A DNA stretch of 64,000 nt from the NCBI RefSeq assembly GCF_001522545.3, contig NC_031770.1, positions 25,298,167-25,362,166 of the forward strand, written 5' to 3'. The notes under the pieces were generated by a model that had not been told where the DNA came from, did not search any database, and saw only the letters and a program-made list of their open reading frames with translations. Positions 50,395 to 63,201 of this stretch are shown here, in pieces (within the stretch, counting starts at the first letter, position 1; every line of letters begins with the position of its first letter). A program made the position numbers and the translations under genes. The DNA is from Parus major (taxonomy: Eukaryota; Chordata; Aves; Passeriformes; Paridae).

Positions 50395-50545
50395 AGTGAG
50401 GGTGCTACAAGGGCAGCTTCTGTGAGAAGGTGCTGGAAGCTTCTCCTAGAAGTTCGATAGAGCCAATGCCACTTGGCTCCAAGATGGACCCATTGTTAGT
50501 GGCTGGCCTCTCAGCAGTGGTGATAGCACTCTTTGGTAAGGAAGA
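50395..50545. repeat. Fragment of a dispersed avian (probably LTR-derived) repeat
   Basis: The run gggcagcttctgtgagaagg, followed by tagagccaatgcc, ggctccaagatggaccc and a ctcagcagtggtgatagc-like segment, matches from memory a dispersed repeat common in bird genomes. I believe it belongs to a retroviral-type LTR element. The family name, orientation and full extent cannot be fixed by eye. Sequence to about 50700 may belong to it too. Confidence 0.5.
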
Positions 50546-52015
50546 GGATACTTCTCTGGATTAGCTCTTTTGTTCCTGATGTTCCTTCCTGCTGGACTGC
50601 TGGGGCCCAGCAGTGCTGTGCTCTGATTCTCAGGCGTACCTCCTTTCCAGTGGGGCTTATTCAAGTCCTGATCAAGTGAATGCCATGCCACCCTTTTGGT
50701 TAGATTTGTGTTGTCATTCACTCTTCCAGCTTCTTCCTATACCCATTAACCATCTTTCCAAAGTACCTCTAGAAGCTATGTTTTTCTTCCATGTTCTGTA
50801 AGTACACTGAATTAAAGCACAACTGTATTCACTGCAGGATTTTTGGAAAATATATTATCCCAGATTCAGTGATTTTAATCATAGCTGTCAGATATATATA
50901 TAAAACTCTAACCAGTTCTAAAACTCATTCCATATCTTGTTTCCTAAATGATTACATTAAACAGATATAAATCTTCTGTGTTACCTCAAGAGTCTTCTAA
51001 ATGACTTAGTATTTCTGCTGACTTCATCTCACTTTCAGCTTTTAAATCCACTTCTCTGTTCTCAGTAATCTCTGATCCCAGTTCTTATGGTTTATTAACA
51101 CTTTCTTTCTGCATTCCACAATACATCCAATCCCTCTAAAATAATAATTTTCTATCCATTCTTATTCTGAAATAATTTTTACTACTTGTAATGCGCCTTA
51201 TTTTCTATCTTCCTGTTTTCTGTCCAGGGTCTGCCTCTGTATCCCAGACTATATGCAATAAATGCATTTTCATGTTATTTTGTTTTAAAAGGCTTGTTTA
51301 TAGACGTGGTATAATGGTATCTTGTTAGGATGACATCTGTATCTATCTCTCTCACGTACCTGATGGCTTTGTGTAGAGGCAAGTATTGTGGTGCTTGTGA
51401 ATAGGTTGTATGAATGCCAAATACTCTTGACCAAACTAACTGTGTTTTAATGTATGGATTATTATCCTTCTTATTAGTTTTTATAAATTATCATTCCCAA
51501 TGTGCACCTTCCTTTCAGAACAAGTGGCATGTGTATGGTATTTTCTTATTTTGAAATGTTTGGGTTGAGGCAGTAATATCAAGATACAGAATTCCTAATG
51601 ATTTTCCAAGGTAACTAGCAAGTTCTTAATTTAGGCTATTTTTGAGAGGAGCTGATATGTTTTTTTCAATTGTGATTTTGCCTGCTGATCACATAGAGCT
51701 TTCACTCTGCTGTGACAGCCTGCAGAAGATTGTTCATGTGTCCAATACTACTTTCCAAGAGAAACCCCCACATGATTTGTTGGAAAAGAATGCTGTGGAA
51801 TGCTTGGTGAGAATGGGCTGAGACACAGCCAGAAAGCTCATAAATGATAAACTACGGAGCTAGTTTATAAGTTCCCACAGGGTTTGGGAAGAAAGGGCAG
51901 TCTCTTCCAGAGGTATATAATAATTAAGGTGGCATGTAGAGATGATTTAATAGGATTGTCATTAAAATTATCCTCCTGTGAAGTACCCAATAAGCTCCAG
52001 CTAGTTTGTATTGCC

Positions 52016-52029
52016 TTTTTTTTTTTTTA
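52016..52029. repeat. Poly(T) tract
   Basis: About 14 consecutive T, ending in taatag. No adjoining retrogene was recognised. Confidence 0.8.
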
Positions 52030-55000
52030 ATAGAAATTTGGTGTGAAATATTTTGAGTCTTCTGAAATTCACAGAAGGCTAGATTTAATTTGCCATTTAT
52101 TTGTGCATGCAGGTTATCTGACCCAAGAGCATTATTCTGTAGTAATGATAACAAAACAAATTTGATAGGTTTTCTTCCTTGACTCTATTTTAAGCACTAG
52201 AGCTCATACTAATTTTTCTTTTAAATGTTTGGAAATCTATTTGACTCCATATTATAATGAAGTCACCATATTAGTGGTTGAAAAAAAAAGTGAAGGGCTT
52301 ATTTTGCAGAGCATCTTCCTGTGGTTCTCTGTGGGCTACGTTTCCACATGATGTGGAGCACTACAGTGTGTACTAATTGGCACCCTTGTTGATAACCTCA
52401 ATTGAAAGACCAAGGATTAGGAATCAAGTTGCAACCTCCTTGAAAAAAAAATCTTAAAAAAGAACAATTAACTGTAAGGCTGTGTTGACTTCCTGAATTT
52501 GTCCTAGGTTCTCAGGGTAGCAAACCATATATTTCTCCTTTTTACATTCAAAGATGTTAATATACAGTGGTTAGTCAGAAATTTATAGAACAGGCTGCCT
52601 GGGAATGAAACTACTTTGTCTCTGAGAGATTCATGTTTCAATATGAGGGACATATTTTCAATATATGGCTGAGTGGGTGGCTCACTGGAACTACTTCTTT
52701 ATTCTTTATTTCATCAGAGATTAAATGACAATAGAGGGGAGATAGTTCTACATATCTGTTCATACAGTGGAACCCTTTTCACTTGAGAACTATAGAGGTT
52801 TGGTCTTGAGAGTTGCAGCTTATGTAGGATTTAGAAGTAATCATCTAGTAATACCTCGCATGCTGTGGCTTCTAGTGTAGAAGAATTTTTAGGTATATCC
52901 TTAAATTGAACAACATAAACAATTCCTTGAGATTTTGTTAGTGTGACATAAACAAGAATGTCTTTCTTTCAAAGCCAAGAAAAATTGACCAAGATGGAGG
53001 AATGGATGATGAGGTCAACAAGGTAACAGGGTGTTATCATGCCCCTGAAAATGAGCAATGCCTCATGACCAATGACTGAAAGTATTCTGACTACACTTTA
53101 ACTCTGCTGTCTCATCTGAGCCAATGCATGCTGACACCATGTGCCTATTATAACCTGTCCTTAGAGGAACTTAGCCAATGAATTCTCTATGTCTTGAAAG
53201 GTACCACCTTGACTGGGTGGCCTAGCTTTTCCCATCCTCCTTGCCATGCCAAGCACCAATACATTCATTGTGTCCATCCAGGGTGTGAATGGGCTGAGTA
53301 GCAATTTACTCTGAAGTGTTGCTGTGTGAAGAGAAAAATCTAAAGCGAAGAAGAAGTGAATGATCAGAAATTAAGGCTCCTAAATTAATTATAGTAGTGT
53401 TATAATACCTTTTAAGCTATTAAGTGTGCAAATGCCTTCTTGGAATTTAATTCCTTTTTCTTGTGAACTCTGCCTTTCTAAGTAGAGTGCTTTTACTCTA
53501 AAACTAAGTATTCAGGTTATGTCTGCTCTTGTACAACAGCTTGTCAGTGTTTTTTTTCAGCATCCGCTGTAATCATAGTACAAATCCCTATTTTGATGGG
53601 CACATAACTCACTCCCTTTCTCCAAAGATCAAATACTGCTTGATAGCTGAACAAACAGATGTGCTGGGGAACTGCTTTATCCTCTACTTCTATTAATCTA
53701 TCCCAAAGTAACTTTACTGCTTCATTTGTCTCTTCTGTAGACTAAGTGTTGCTGTTAAATGAAAGTAGAAGTGTCTGCATTCTATTGAAAAAGATTATAA
53801 AAACACCTGTGGCTGATTCAGTGTCAGATTCTGAACCAAATACTGTTATTGCAGGGAGGTCCTTATTCCCACAATATTTTGTATGTATAGCTACAATGGA
53901 GAGATCATTTAGTCCCCAGAGCATTTACAGATGTACATTTGGCCTGATGTAGTTCAGTTTGTTTCTACTTTTCATTTTGCTATTACTTCCCCTTCATTTC
54001 TGATCCATGAAACTCTTCTGAAAGCAGTTTCTATGTCTTGAAGGACCATGGACTTATGAGGAATAGTTATTTTAATCACCATACATATGGTACTGAGTAT
54101 TTTAATGGTATATTAAATATATCATCTGGGTTTACCCAGAGGAGAGGAGTGGAGCAACCCTTATAAAAGCATTGGAACTAACTAGCAGTTTTGGTTTTTC
54201 TCACGCTTTCATATCTTAAGTGTCCTTAAACTCATAAAGATACTACTGCTTATTACACATACAGTTTTGTACTCAAAGCATAAAATGTAATTCTCATATT
54301 CTTATTCTGACTGCCCAGGAGTACTAATTCCTGCTTACATTCACGTCCTGGATGCTAACTGGAGTAAAAAGAGAATTGCCCTATTGGATTGGAGACCAGC
54401 CAGTTTCAGGGGATTCTCTGTGCTGCAGGTGCCCTACAGAAAGGAAGGTGATGTCCTCTCCGCAATACATGCATCCTCTTAATGTACTTATATTTTTCAG
54501 GCTTACTGCTGTTTCCTCACATTAAAGTTTTCTTTCTTGACACAGACTGAGTTACCAGTACTCTTTTTATTAAGAAATAACAACCTATTAACTAGATTTC
54601 AGTCAGTGTTATGGATAAGCATTCTGTCATTCATTAATAGTGGATGGGAGTGTAGAAGGGCTGAGGCATTGTTCTGAGGATTGTTCTTTCATAGTTTTTG
54701 GTGTCATGGCATATTTATTTTTATTTTTTTTTTTGAATGATCCTTTTTAAAACTGTAGAATTATGTATGTGTTTGGGTGCATATTGCAAGTAGGGATATT
54801 AGTGCTTTTAATGGTGGAAGTGAAAATATGTCAGACTCCTTGGGCAATCTAACTGACTGACCATATGTTAAAAATGGTTGACATAACTGTTGCCTGACCA
54901 TCATTTTTCCCTTGAATTCCTATGCTTTCCTGTCCATGCAGCAATAGGGATTGATTAATGCCTGTTTAAAGCCAAGCTCAGAAAAGCACTATGTTTATCT

Positions 55001-58000
55001 TAACATCTGCAATGGCTCTTCACTTTGTAATGCTCAAATAATAATTTTCTTGGAAAATGGAAAAATTGCAGAAGCTTTTAACTTACATTTTGTGAAATAG
55101 TGTGAAGGGGAACTTTAGAATCTGTTCTGTTTTCTTTCTGTTTTGTGACTGTTGAATGTTTGTGGCTTTTTGTTATATTAATTATAATTATATATATTAT
55201 AAAAATAATATTTTGTGGCCATTTAGTTTGTCATGCCCTGCAGCTTGTGATAGTTTGCTTTGTTTTCAAAGATTTTTAATTAAGATCATTATAGTATGTG
55301 TGCCTTTAAGTTTTAGTGGATTTTCTTTCTGTTGGTGTGGTGATTTCACAGTATTTTTAATCTTAATGAACAATGTTCAGTTAAAACCAGATACTCAAAA
55401 CAGAATTTTTTGAATGTTATGATACTGAAGTTTTCTGGTTTATGAGCAGAATCAAAACATCATTTTAAAAACATTGCTCTGAAAAAATAACACCCCAAAC
55501 AGTCACAGCCTACACTGCACCACCCCCAGCATTTAATCAGCAGTCCTTTTAGCTGATAGAGTCCTAAGTGATTTTTCTTACCTACTTAAGGCCATTCTAG
55601 ATATGCTTGCTAAGTGGACCTAACAGTACCAGTGTATTTTATGTTAGCAAGTCGTGATAGAAAAGTGCTTGAAGTTCAGGGGGCATTTGTCTCCTTTCTC
55701 ACAAATTCATTTAAGTACCAGTCTTGCCATAGCTTTAACTGGGGCAGACAACCATACAAATGACTTGAGATAAAATGAAAATAATGGACTGAGCTGGGTG
55801 CCGGGGGTGGTAGTTACACTGCATGCACATCAATAAGCATTGAGTGTTATTCTATGCTAATGTAAGCCTGATGGATCAGCTTTCGCTTTTAGCCTGGAGG
55901 ACCATTAAGCACTAGAAGCTGGGTCAAACTGATATAGTGAGGCAGACATACCCTAACAGTTGGCAACAGTAGTTAAGAAGCAGTAATTTGCTATGTGTGA
56001 GACTAATGTTTAAAATCTTCATGATCAGAACAAAGATCAGAGAGAAGATAATGCTTCTTTGTTTAATATTCTTTTGTAAACTTGATTCATTTTTTGGGGA
56101 AAAAAGCCCCACTAAGATGCAAACATGAATAAAGCATTTAGCTGTTCCGTTGGAAACAGTTTATGTATTATTTTATGTTACAGAACATTAAAGCATTGCA
56201 TATGATTTTCAAAAAAATGTAAGGATCTCTCATAGGATAATCCTGCATAAGTGAAATGTATGATACATTATTTTATTTCAAATTAAGTGCTCCTAGATTG
56301 TCTTTATAGCCCTGAAAGTGTTAAAATAAAAGCAAAAGTACCAAGTTACAGAATTATTCTGAAGGTAAATCAAAAAACCTCACTAATTATGTAGATCTGA
56401 ATCTGAAGATAATTTTGTCCTTGACATCAAAAGAAGATTATAATAAAGAGTTATCTTTAGTCTGTTTTGCTTATAGAGTGATGCCTCAGATACAGATATT
56501 GTTTAAGTAGGTGGCCAAATATAGCTGAACATATATCTAAATTTAGAAGTACTTTTCCTTCTGTTCTTTAAAATATTTTTATTCACAATTTCAGATTTTA
56601 TTGCATGTGCAGAACTGCTGTGTGTAAAGATTTGATAACCAAAATCACATTGGCAATGCTGACGAATATTAGCAAAAATCAATATAATGTGTTAAATAAG
56701 GTATATCACTGTTACATTTCAAAGGCATACTGTGAAACTAGGCTGTAATTGGTTTAGGCTTTGATCTTTTTGCTTCAGTAGTATGGCCTTATGCACCCTC
56801 AAGCTTAGTTTTGTTGAGGAATATTCACAATTTATGTTGTCAGGGCCACGGTTTGTGGTGCATATTGCATTTAGTCCATCTTCTGTTGGGAAGGTTTTTT
56901 TCCTCCTTGCTGGTACTGCATGGCTTGGTGAGGGAGGATGAAGTGGTCCATTATAGTAACAACCTCTGTAAATTTAGGAGACTCCTTTTCCTTGTCAGGA
57001 GCTGTGGAGCCCACTTGCATAACAGATACGCTGTAATATTGCCTAATCCACTGTGTAGCTCAAATGATGTCCAAAGAAGTATATGGGGCTTTAATGTATT
57101 GGAGTAAGAAGTCATGATTTCAAATTATCTGACCTTCAAATCACCCTCATATAATTTTTGTAATACAAAAATAAGTCCAATCTCAGGTTGAAAATAAAAT
57201 TTTGTCTATTTCAGTCATCAATTATCATAGTCCCAAAACCTGTTAAAGGTGATTTAAGGTTTAGGGACATAAACTATGTGGAAATAAGGCTAATTTGTTT
57301 TCCTTTCCAGTTTCCTTTGCAGTTATGTACGAACTATTTGTGCTGGGTTTTTTTGAATCTTATAAAGGAAAGAAGTTAGTTGTGTGTCTTGTTTAAAATG
57401 TCCTTTGGACTGTTAGCCTTTGCTCTAGCTATTATTTTTTCTAGGTTTTTTTGTATTATCATGAAGAGCTTTTTTTCTTCATGATGTTCTTGTGTATGTG
57501 AAATATTTTTGGTTGTGTCATAAACTTGTTTGAAATTCAGTACATATTAAAAAGATAAAGCTAAACCAGAAGTATTTCTTTTACTCCAGGCAAAATTTAT
57601 GTTTGGAGGTTTTTACTTCAGTGTCTGGTTAGCCTTGATGTTTTATGTACAGGCATTGTTTGAAGTTGGTTTGCTGTAGCACAACCATATTGATTAAAAT
57701 GTATTTACTTTCCTGACAATGAAAATAGGAATTTATCACTTAGCTTCCACTTAATTAGAAGAATACTTGTAAAAAATGGGAGCTATAAAACACACCTCAG
57801 TTCACAGAGAACATAAAAGGGAAGTTCATGTTTTCTGTTTTGGGGAATTGAAGGAAAAAAATTTATACTAAGATAAATGCCTGTTAATCCCTGATGTCTT
57901 CTTGTAGCAAGGTTAGTACCCCTTTTACTAAGGTGAGAGTAACCCATTACAGAATGGGAGTAAAAGTTCAGAAATGCAGTCTTTTGAATAAAAATTAAGG

Positions 58001-58640
58001 AAAAAACCCTCAACAAACAGGTAGCCATCAAAGCTCATATTTTATATTTCCTATTGTTTCCTAGGACACTAGGAAAGGGGAAATTAGTTACAGAAGCATT
58101 GGACAGCCTGTCTGATATTGCAGGACCTACAAACAGTTTTATTGGAGGATCTAATCTATTGTCAGTGGTCAAATTTCAGGAAGTTTTAGCTAAAGGAATT
58201 TGCATAAGGGATTGGTCTGTTTTATTACAACTGTAGGTATTTTTTCATTTTTTGAAGTAACAGAAGCAAGCAACAGTTTCAGAAAACATTTCAGGCCCAT
58301 TTAACTAAGGACAAGATCAGACTACAGTATTTCCTGTCCAAATTAGCATCAGAAGGGAGCACTGAGCTTAAGTAGATTTCTGTGGGAATCTAGTGGAAAG
58401 AGAAAATGTAGATTATTTGCTTTGTCCCTTGCTAACTGAAGCAGTTTGGCAAACATTGTGTTAGTCTTTGAAGAAGCCTATGGCAAAAAGGAGGAAGGGC
58501 AATTTTGACTGTTTAATATCCCAGGAGAATTGCTGGCAGAAAGTTTAAATGATCCTTTATCCAGTCAGGCTGTGCTACTACCACTTCACTTGGCCCCTGA
58601 TGGATTGAATTTTGGGCTTTGGGATTTGACTTTTCAGCTT

Positions 58641-58672
58641 TTCTCTACCTTTCCTCTACCTTCCTTTACCTT
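58641..58672. repeat. 10-base pyrimidine tandem repeat, three copies
   Basis: Units ttctctacct, ttcctctacc and ttcctttacc lie exactly end to end. It is a small imperfect minisatellite-like array. Confidence 0.8.
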
Positions 58673-61600
58673 GACAGTAGCTGGCAAAGCAGCACACTAA
58701 GCACAGGGCCATCTCTTCAAGCCAGCACAAATTTAGAACAGCCTGAACTTACTGTCCACAATACCAGAACAGTTTGAAGAATTATGGTACATGGTCTGTT
58801 GTTTTAAGGAACCACTATGATTGTTGCAGCCACACTGTAGAACTGAGAGACAAGGTTGAGAATTGCCACAGGAAAGAGAGACTGGAATCCCACTGTCTCC
58901 TCTTTTGCTTAGATCCCAAACATTTACTGGAAAACTAAGAAAGAAATTGCTCTGATCAAAGAGGCCAACTCATATTCAGATTTTATTCCTGAGTAAGGGA
59001 TCAACAAAAAAAAGAATTTAAATCAGACTCTTTGTGGAGTAGGACTATGAAACATCTGCTGTGATGAGAGTCAGTCTTTCCAAGGGGAAAATGGAACCAG
59101 GTGTGCTAAACCTACTGATGATACAAGTTCTTGTAAACTTGAGCAAGGGACAATCTGCCTAGGAAAATGGCTGAGATACTCCAGGTGACAAAGCTTATTA
59201 AGATTATATGTACTGATGGGGAATTCCAGGCATACACCTAGCTTGTCATTCCAATATAAATTGGTGACTGAGTGAATTGACTCTGGGTCAGATCTCTCAT
59301 TCATTATCATGACCTGTTGTCTTGGTGATTGGCTGGGAACAGACTTGAAGGCGACTAAGACTCAGGTCTGACATAGAACTTTGAAATTGCATCCTGAATT
59401 ACCCACAGAAAGGAAAAGAAAGTGAAAATGCTTTGGATATTGCTGTGAAAAAAACGGGTTAGAGAATGGGAAGAGCTTTTATGTTGACCTGCAGTATTAA
59501 CAGATTTTGAAACTGTGCAAGGAAATACAGAGTAACTCCCACCATTTTACTGTGATGTCAATGACTTCCTAATAATTTGGTTTCCATAAAAATGAAAATG
59601 GTTTTAGAAGGGGTAAAAGTTTTTCTCTGGGATATGCATATAGTTGTAGGAAAACCAGGTTAGAAGACAGGCTTTTCCCACTTTTTGTTTTAGTTAATGG
59701 AAGAGCCACAAGATGTAATAGGATAGCAAACATTTTAACTGAAACCTAGAAATTGTTACATTGAAATGCTACATCATAAATTCAGATTTTTTTTATATGT
59801 ATTTAACAAAAATTTGGGATATTATGGTAAATGCTGTGGAAATTATTCACTCTTTCTCTTTGGGAGAGGGAATTTCTGAAGAGGAGAACATATGTTAAAA
59901 ATGATTGGTGGCATGTACTTGATGTTTAAAATGGAATGTTAAAATAATGCAAATTTACAATTAATTATAAAACCTCTCTTCAGAAGACATTTAAATATTG
60001 TTTCTTTTTAAAATAGTACAGTAGATTTGCAGTGCCTAGCTTGAAACTGTCATGTAATATTCTATCTTCAAATAAAAATGGAGTTGGAAACTGTTTATAT
60101 CAAGTTCTTTTAAAATTATGACACTACAAAATTCTAAAATTATGTTGCCATGAGGTGGAAGTACAGGCTCTTAATAATTCTCAGAAGGTTAAGAATTTAA
60201 AACAATTGAAATAATATACATCATGGTCAATGTGGTTCTCATTCAGCTATTCATATTATATAGTCAGTTGAAGGGACCTGCATGAGTGTAATGTTAACAA
60301 TGTGCATTTTCAATCCATTTAGTCTTTTAATAATTTTGTGTGGTATGTTAATAGATGTGGTTTACTTTTAATGTGCTTTGTGTAATGTCCTTAAGTAAAT
60401 GGAGAGATTATAGGAAATAATTGACTTTGTGTATTGTATTTTTTTATTGTTTTGTCCCTTTGAAGATACAGGGCTTCATAATCACATCAAACTATTAGTG
60501 ATGACCTGTTCTTGTAAAGTAAGTCAAGTAATCATAGTCACATCATTTAATTACATGATTTCAATAGGAGAATAAGAGACTACAATGGCTACAGAAGATG
60601 TATAACAGAAGGCAAATACAATAACTTATGGTTTTCTGAAGACTGGATTCATATTATGTTCAATCAGAAAAAAAGAAGGAATGTTTTAATGTATCAAGAT
60701 GGCAGGATTTTATCACATATGCAGGACTGGTGCATAATTTTGCAGAATTGTTAAGTTTGATTTGGAGTGGTCCAGGTTTGGTCTGCTTGGACTATAGAAG
60801 TGAGACAGGAAAGATATTAAGTGTGACATAGATTATTCAGGCAATGCTGAAGATAATTAATAGTTCATAACTATGAGCTACAATAATTCACTTAAGGACA
60901 TAAAAATCATATTCTAGGTTATAATGTTCATGACATACGTTACTGAATGCTCAAATGCCAGGTTCCCCATGTTTTGAGCTATGTGTGATTAGTGATATGC
61001 AAGCTACATAAAGTAAAAAGCATTATCTGAATGGTCAAACTCTTTTCCTGGTCATGATCAGACTAGAATGGAGCAGAAAGCTGCTGCTTTTGCAGCTTCC
61101 CCACCTTTACTGTTTCAGTACTAATGCAAATCAAGTTTAGGATCCTTTGGTTTCACCAGTAATCTCTTTAGTGTGTGCTTTATCGATCTTTTTCTTGTTT
61201 TCTTGCTCCTACAGCAGCAATGAATACAGTAACACAATTACTTACTTTCTTCCTCTACTAGCAGCAGTTGCAGGTGGATACAGAACAGCCGAGCTGGAGA
61301 TGATTGTATAGTAAACCCACTGATCTTTTTAAGAAATGTCCCATAGGATAGGGCAGGCATATATACGACAAGGATTTAGATGATCAAAACAATTAGAGGA
61401 TAAAAAATGGCTGTATGTGATTGGATGACTTAATACAGAATTATCAGAGATAGCAAAACTTCCTCTATACTTAAGTATAACCATCTGTTTTTAAAGGGAA
61501 AGAAATTTCATAGTCTGCATATGATTCTGAAAAGCTGTTTCAAAACAGTAGGAATACCTGGTTTTAAGGCTTGTGAAATTGTTCTTAGAAAGCACTTGCT

Positions 61601-62057
61601 TTGGATTGAGTAATATCTGGAATGGCTTTTTGGACTCCCAAATTAGAGAGGCATCAAGATGATAGGTCCAAACCATGAGTTTCTACAGTAATATAACATT
61701 TTAAAGCAATCTCTATTCCTGAAACACAGGTGAATAGGAGCTCCTGTAAAAATATGGGTATTACTCACCTTGATTTCTTTGCTCAATTTCTCTGCTCTGC
61801 CTAAATAGATAGCAGGTTTGGAAAACAGATTTTCTTTGTTTTAAAAATTGAATTTAAACCCAGTTTTCAGCTTGTTTCTTTTCCAGCCTGGAAGGGAATT
61901 AATCTAATAATGATATTTAAAACAAAACACCTTGTATGCTCTCTTGAAGTGGTATCGTGTATCAGCTTCATGCAATTCTTGGTGTAACTGCCTGCTGCTC
62001 TCCTGCCCTCTCTGCTGGCCTGGTGCTGCTGTCCTGTCTCTTCTGCGGCAAAACACT

Positions 62058-62072
62058 TGTGTGTGTGTGTGT
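62058..62072. repeat. (TG)n microsatellite
   Basis: About seven TG dinucleotides, just after a C/T-rich stretch (about 61980-62045). Confidence 0.85.
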
Positions 62073-62605
62073 AGAGTTGGTCAGTATATTAATCTAAAGG
62101 AAAAATAGGCATGGGTTTTGTTTGGGTTTTTTTTGTGGATTAGCCTTCCATTGATTTTGATGTACAACCCAGAATCTCCAAATCTAGTGCAGGAGCAGTA
62201 GCTGGAGTGTGCTGTTTGGAGAGGAATGAGGAGGGTAGAAAGAGAAGAATGACCTCTTCTTTGGATAGTGAATCACCATTAGATTGGGGTACTCTACACC
62301 TCAGAGTAGTTTATCCCCCTCAAAGGAGAAGGCCTACGTAAGTCAGCAGACCCACGTTCCTTTTTGCTCTGATGCAGGCAGAGAAAAGCCTCAAGGGTGG
62401 TGAGATTTGACAGTACAGGTAAGCAGATGTAATGTCTAACCATGCCCGAAGGGAGCTTCTGCACTCATTTCTGCAAACACCCAACTTGACTGCAGTTCTA
62501 CCACTTCTCTTGCCACCAGTAAGTCACTGTTCTGACTCCACATCAGGTGATACTGGGGCTGAAGGCTGGGGACTGGTAATTTTCATAGGTTTTTTACCTT
62601 GTGTT

Positions 62606-62638
62606 TTTAGTGTTCTAAAATGTCTTTAGTGTTCTAAA
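62606..62638. repeat. 14-base direct repeat, period 19
   Basis: tttagtgttctaaa is present at 62606-62619 and again at 62625-62638. Confidence 0.85.
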
Positions 62639-63176
62639 CTAGTCAGGGGAGAGTCATTCAAGGCATGGCTTTGTTTTGTTTTCTTGCAAAAAGGCAGGAA
62701 AAAGTATTAGCATAGAAAATGAAATTGCTTGTTCTTTATTGTGGCAATAAAGTAGTTTTCTTATTGATTAATTAAAAAAACCCCAAAAACCCAAATTGGA
62801 AAGCAAAATGGAAAAACAACACCATTTGGGTGGTTTTTCCCAACACCAAAAGAAAGGCTGGGTATTTCTAGTAGTCAGTGTTAAATGGCCAAGTATATGT
62901 TCAGGTCTGCCTTTTTACAATATTTCAGCTTCCTTGTAGCTCTATTGTCATTAAGCCCTGGAGGGGATATGTAGAGAACAAATTGTGCTATTGTTTGTGC
63001 CCAGTCAAAGAGATACTGATGCCTTAGGAATGTCTCTCAGGTATTTTCTCGTGTTTCTTTCCTGGTTTTGGAGATTCTTTTGAGTACCGAGTCTTTTAAA
63101 TAACAATTACTTCTATATCAAACCTCAATAAATACATCTCTGCTTTGCAAAACTCTGACTTTAATAATGTCCCTGT

Positions 63177-63201
63177 TTTAAGACCTTAAATTTAAGACCT
63201 T
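63177..63201. repeat. 11-base direct repeat, period 14
   Basis: tttaagacctt is found at 63177-63187 and again at 63191-63201. Confidence 0.85.
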
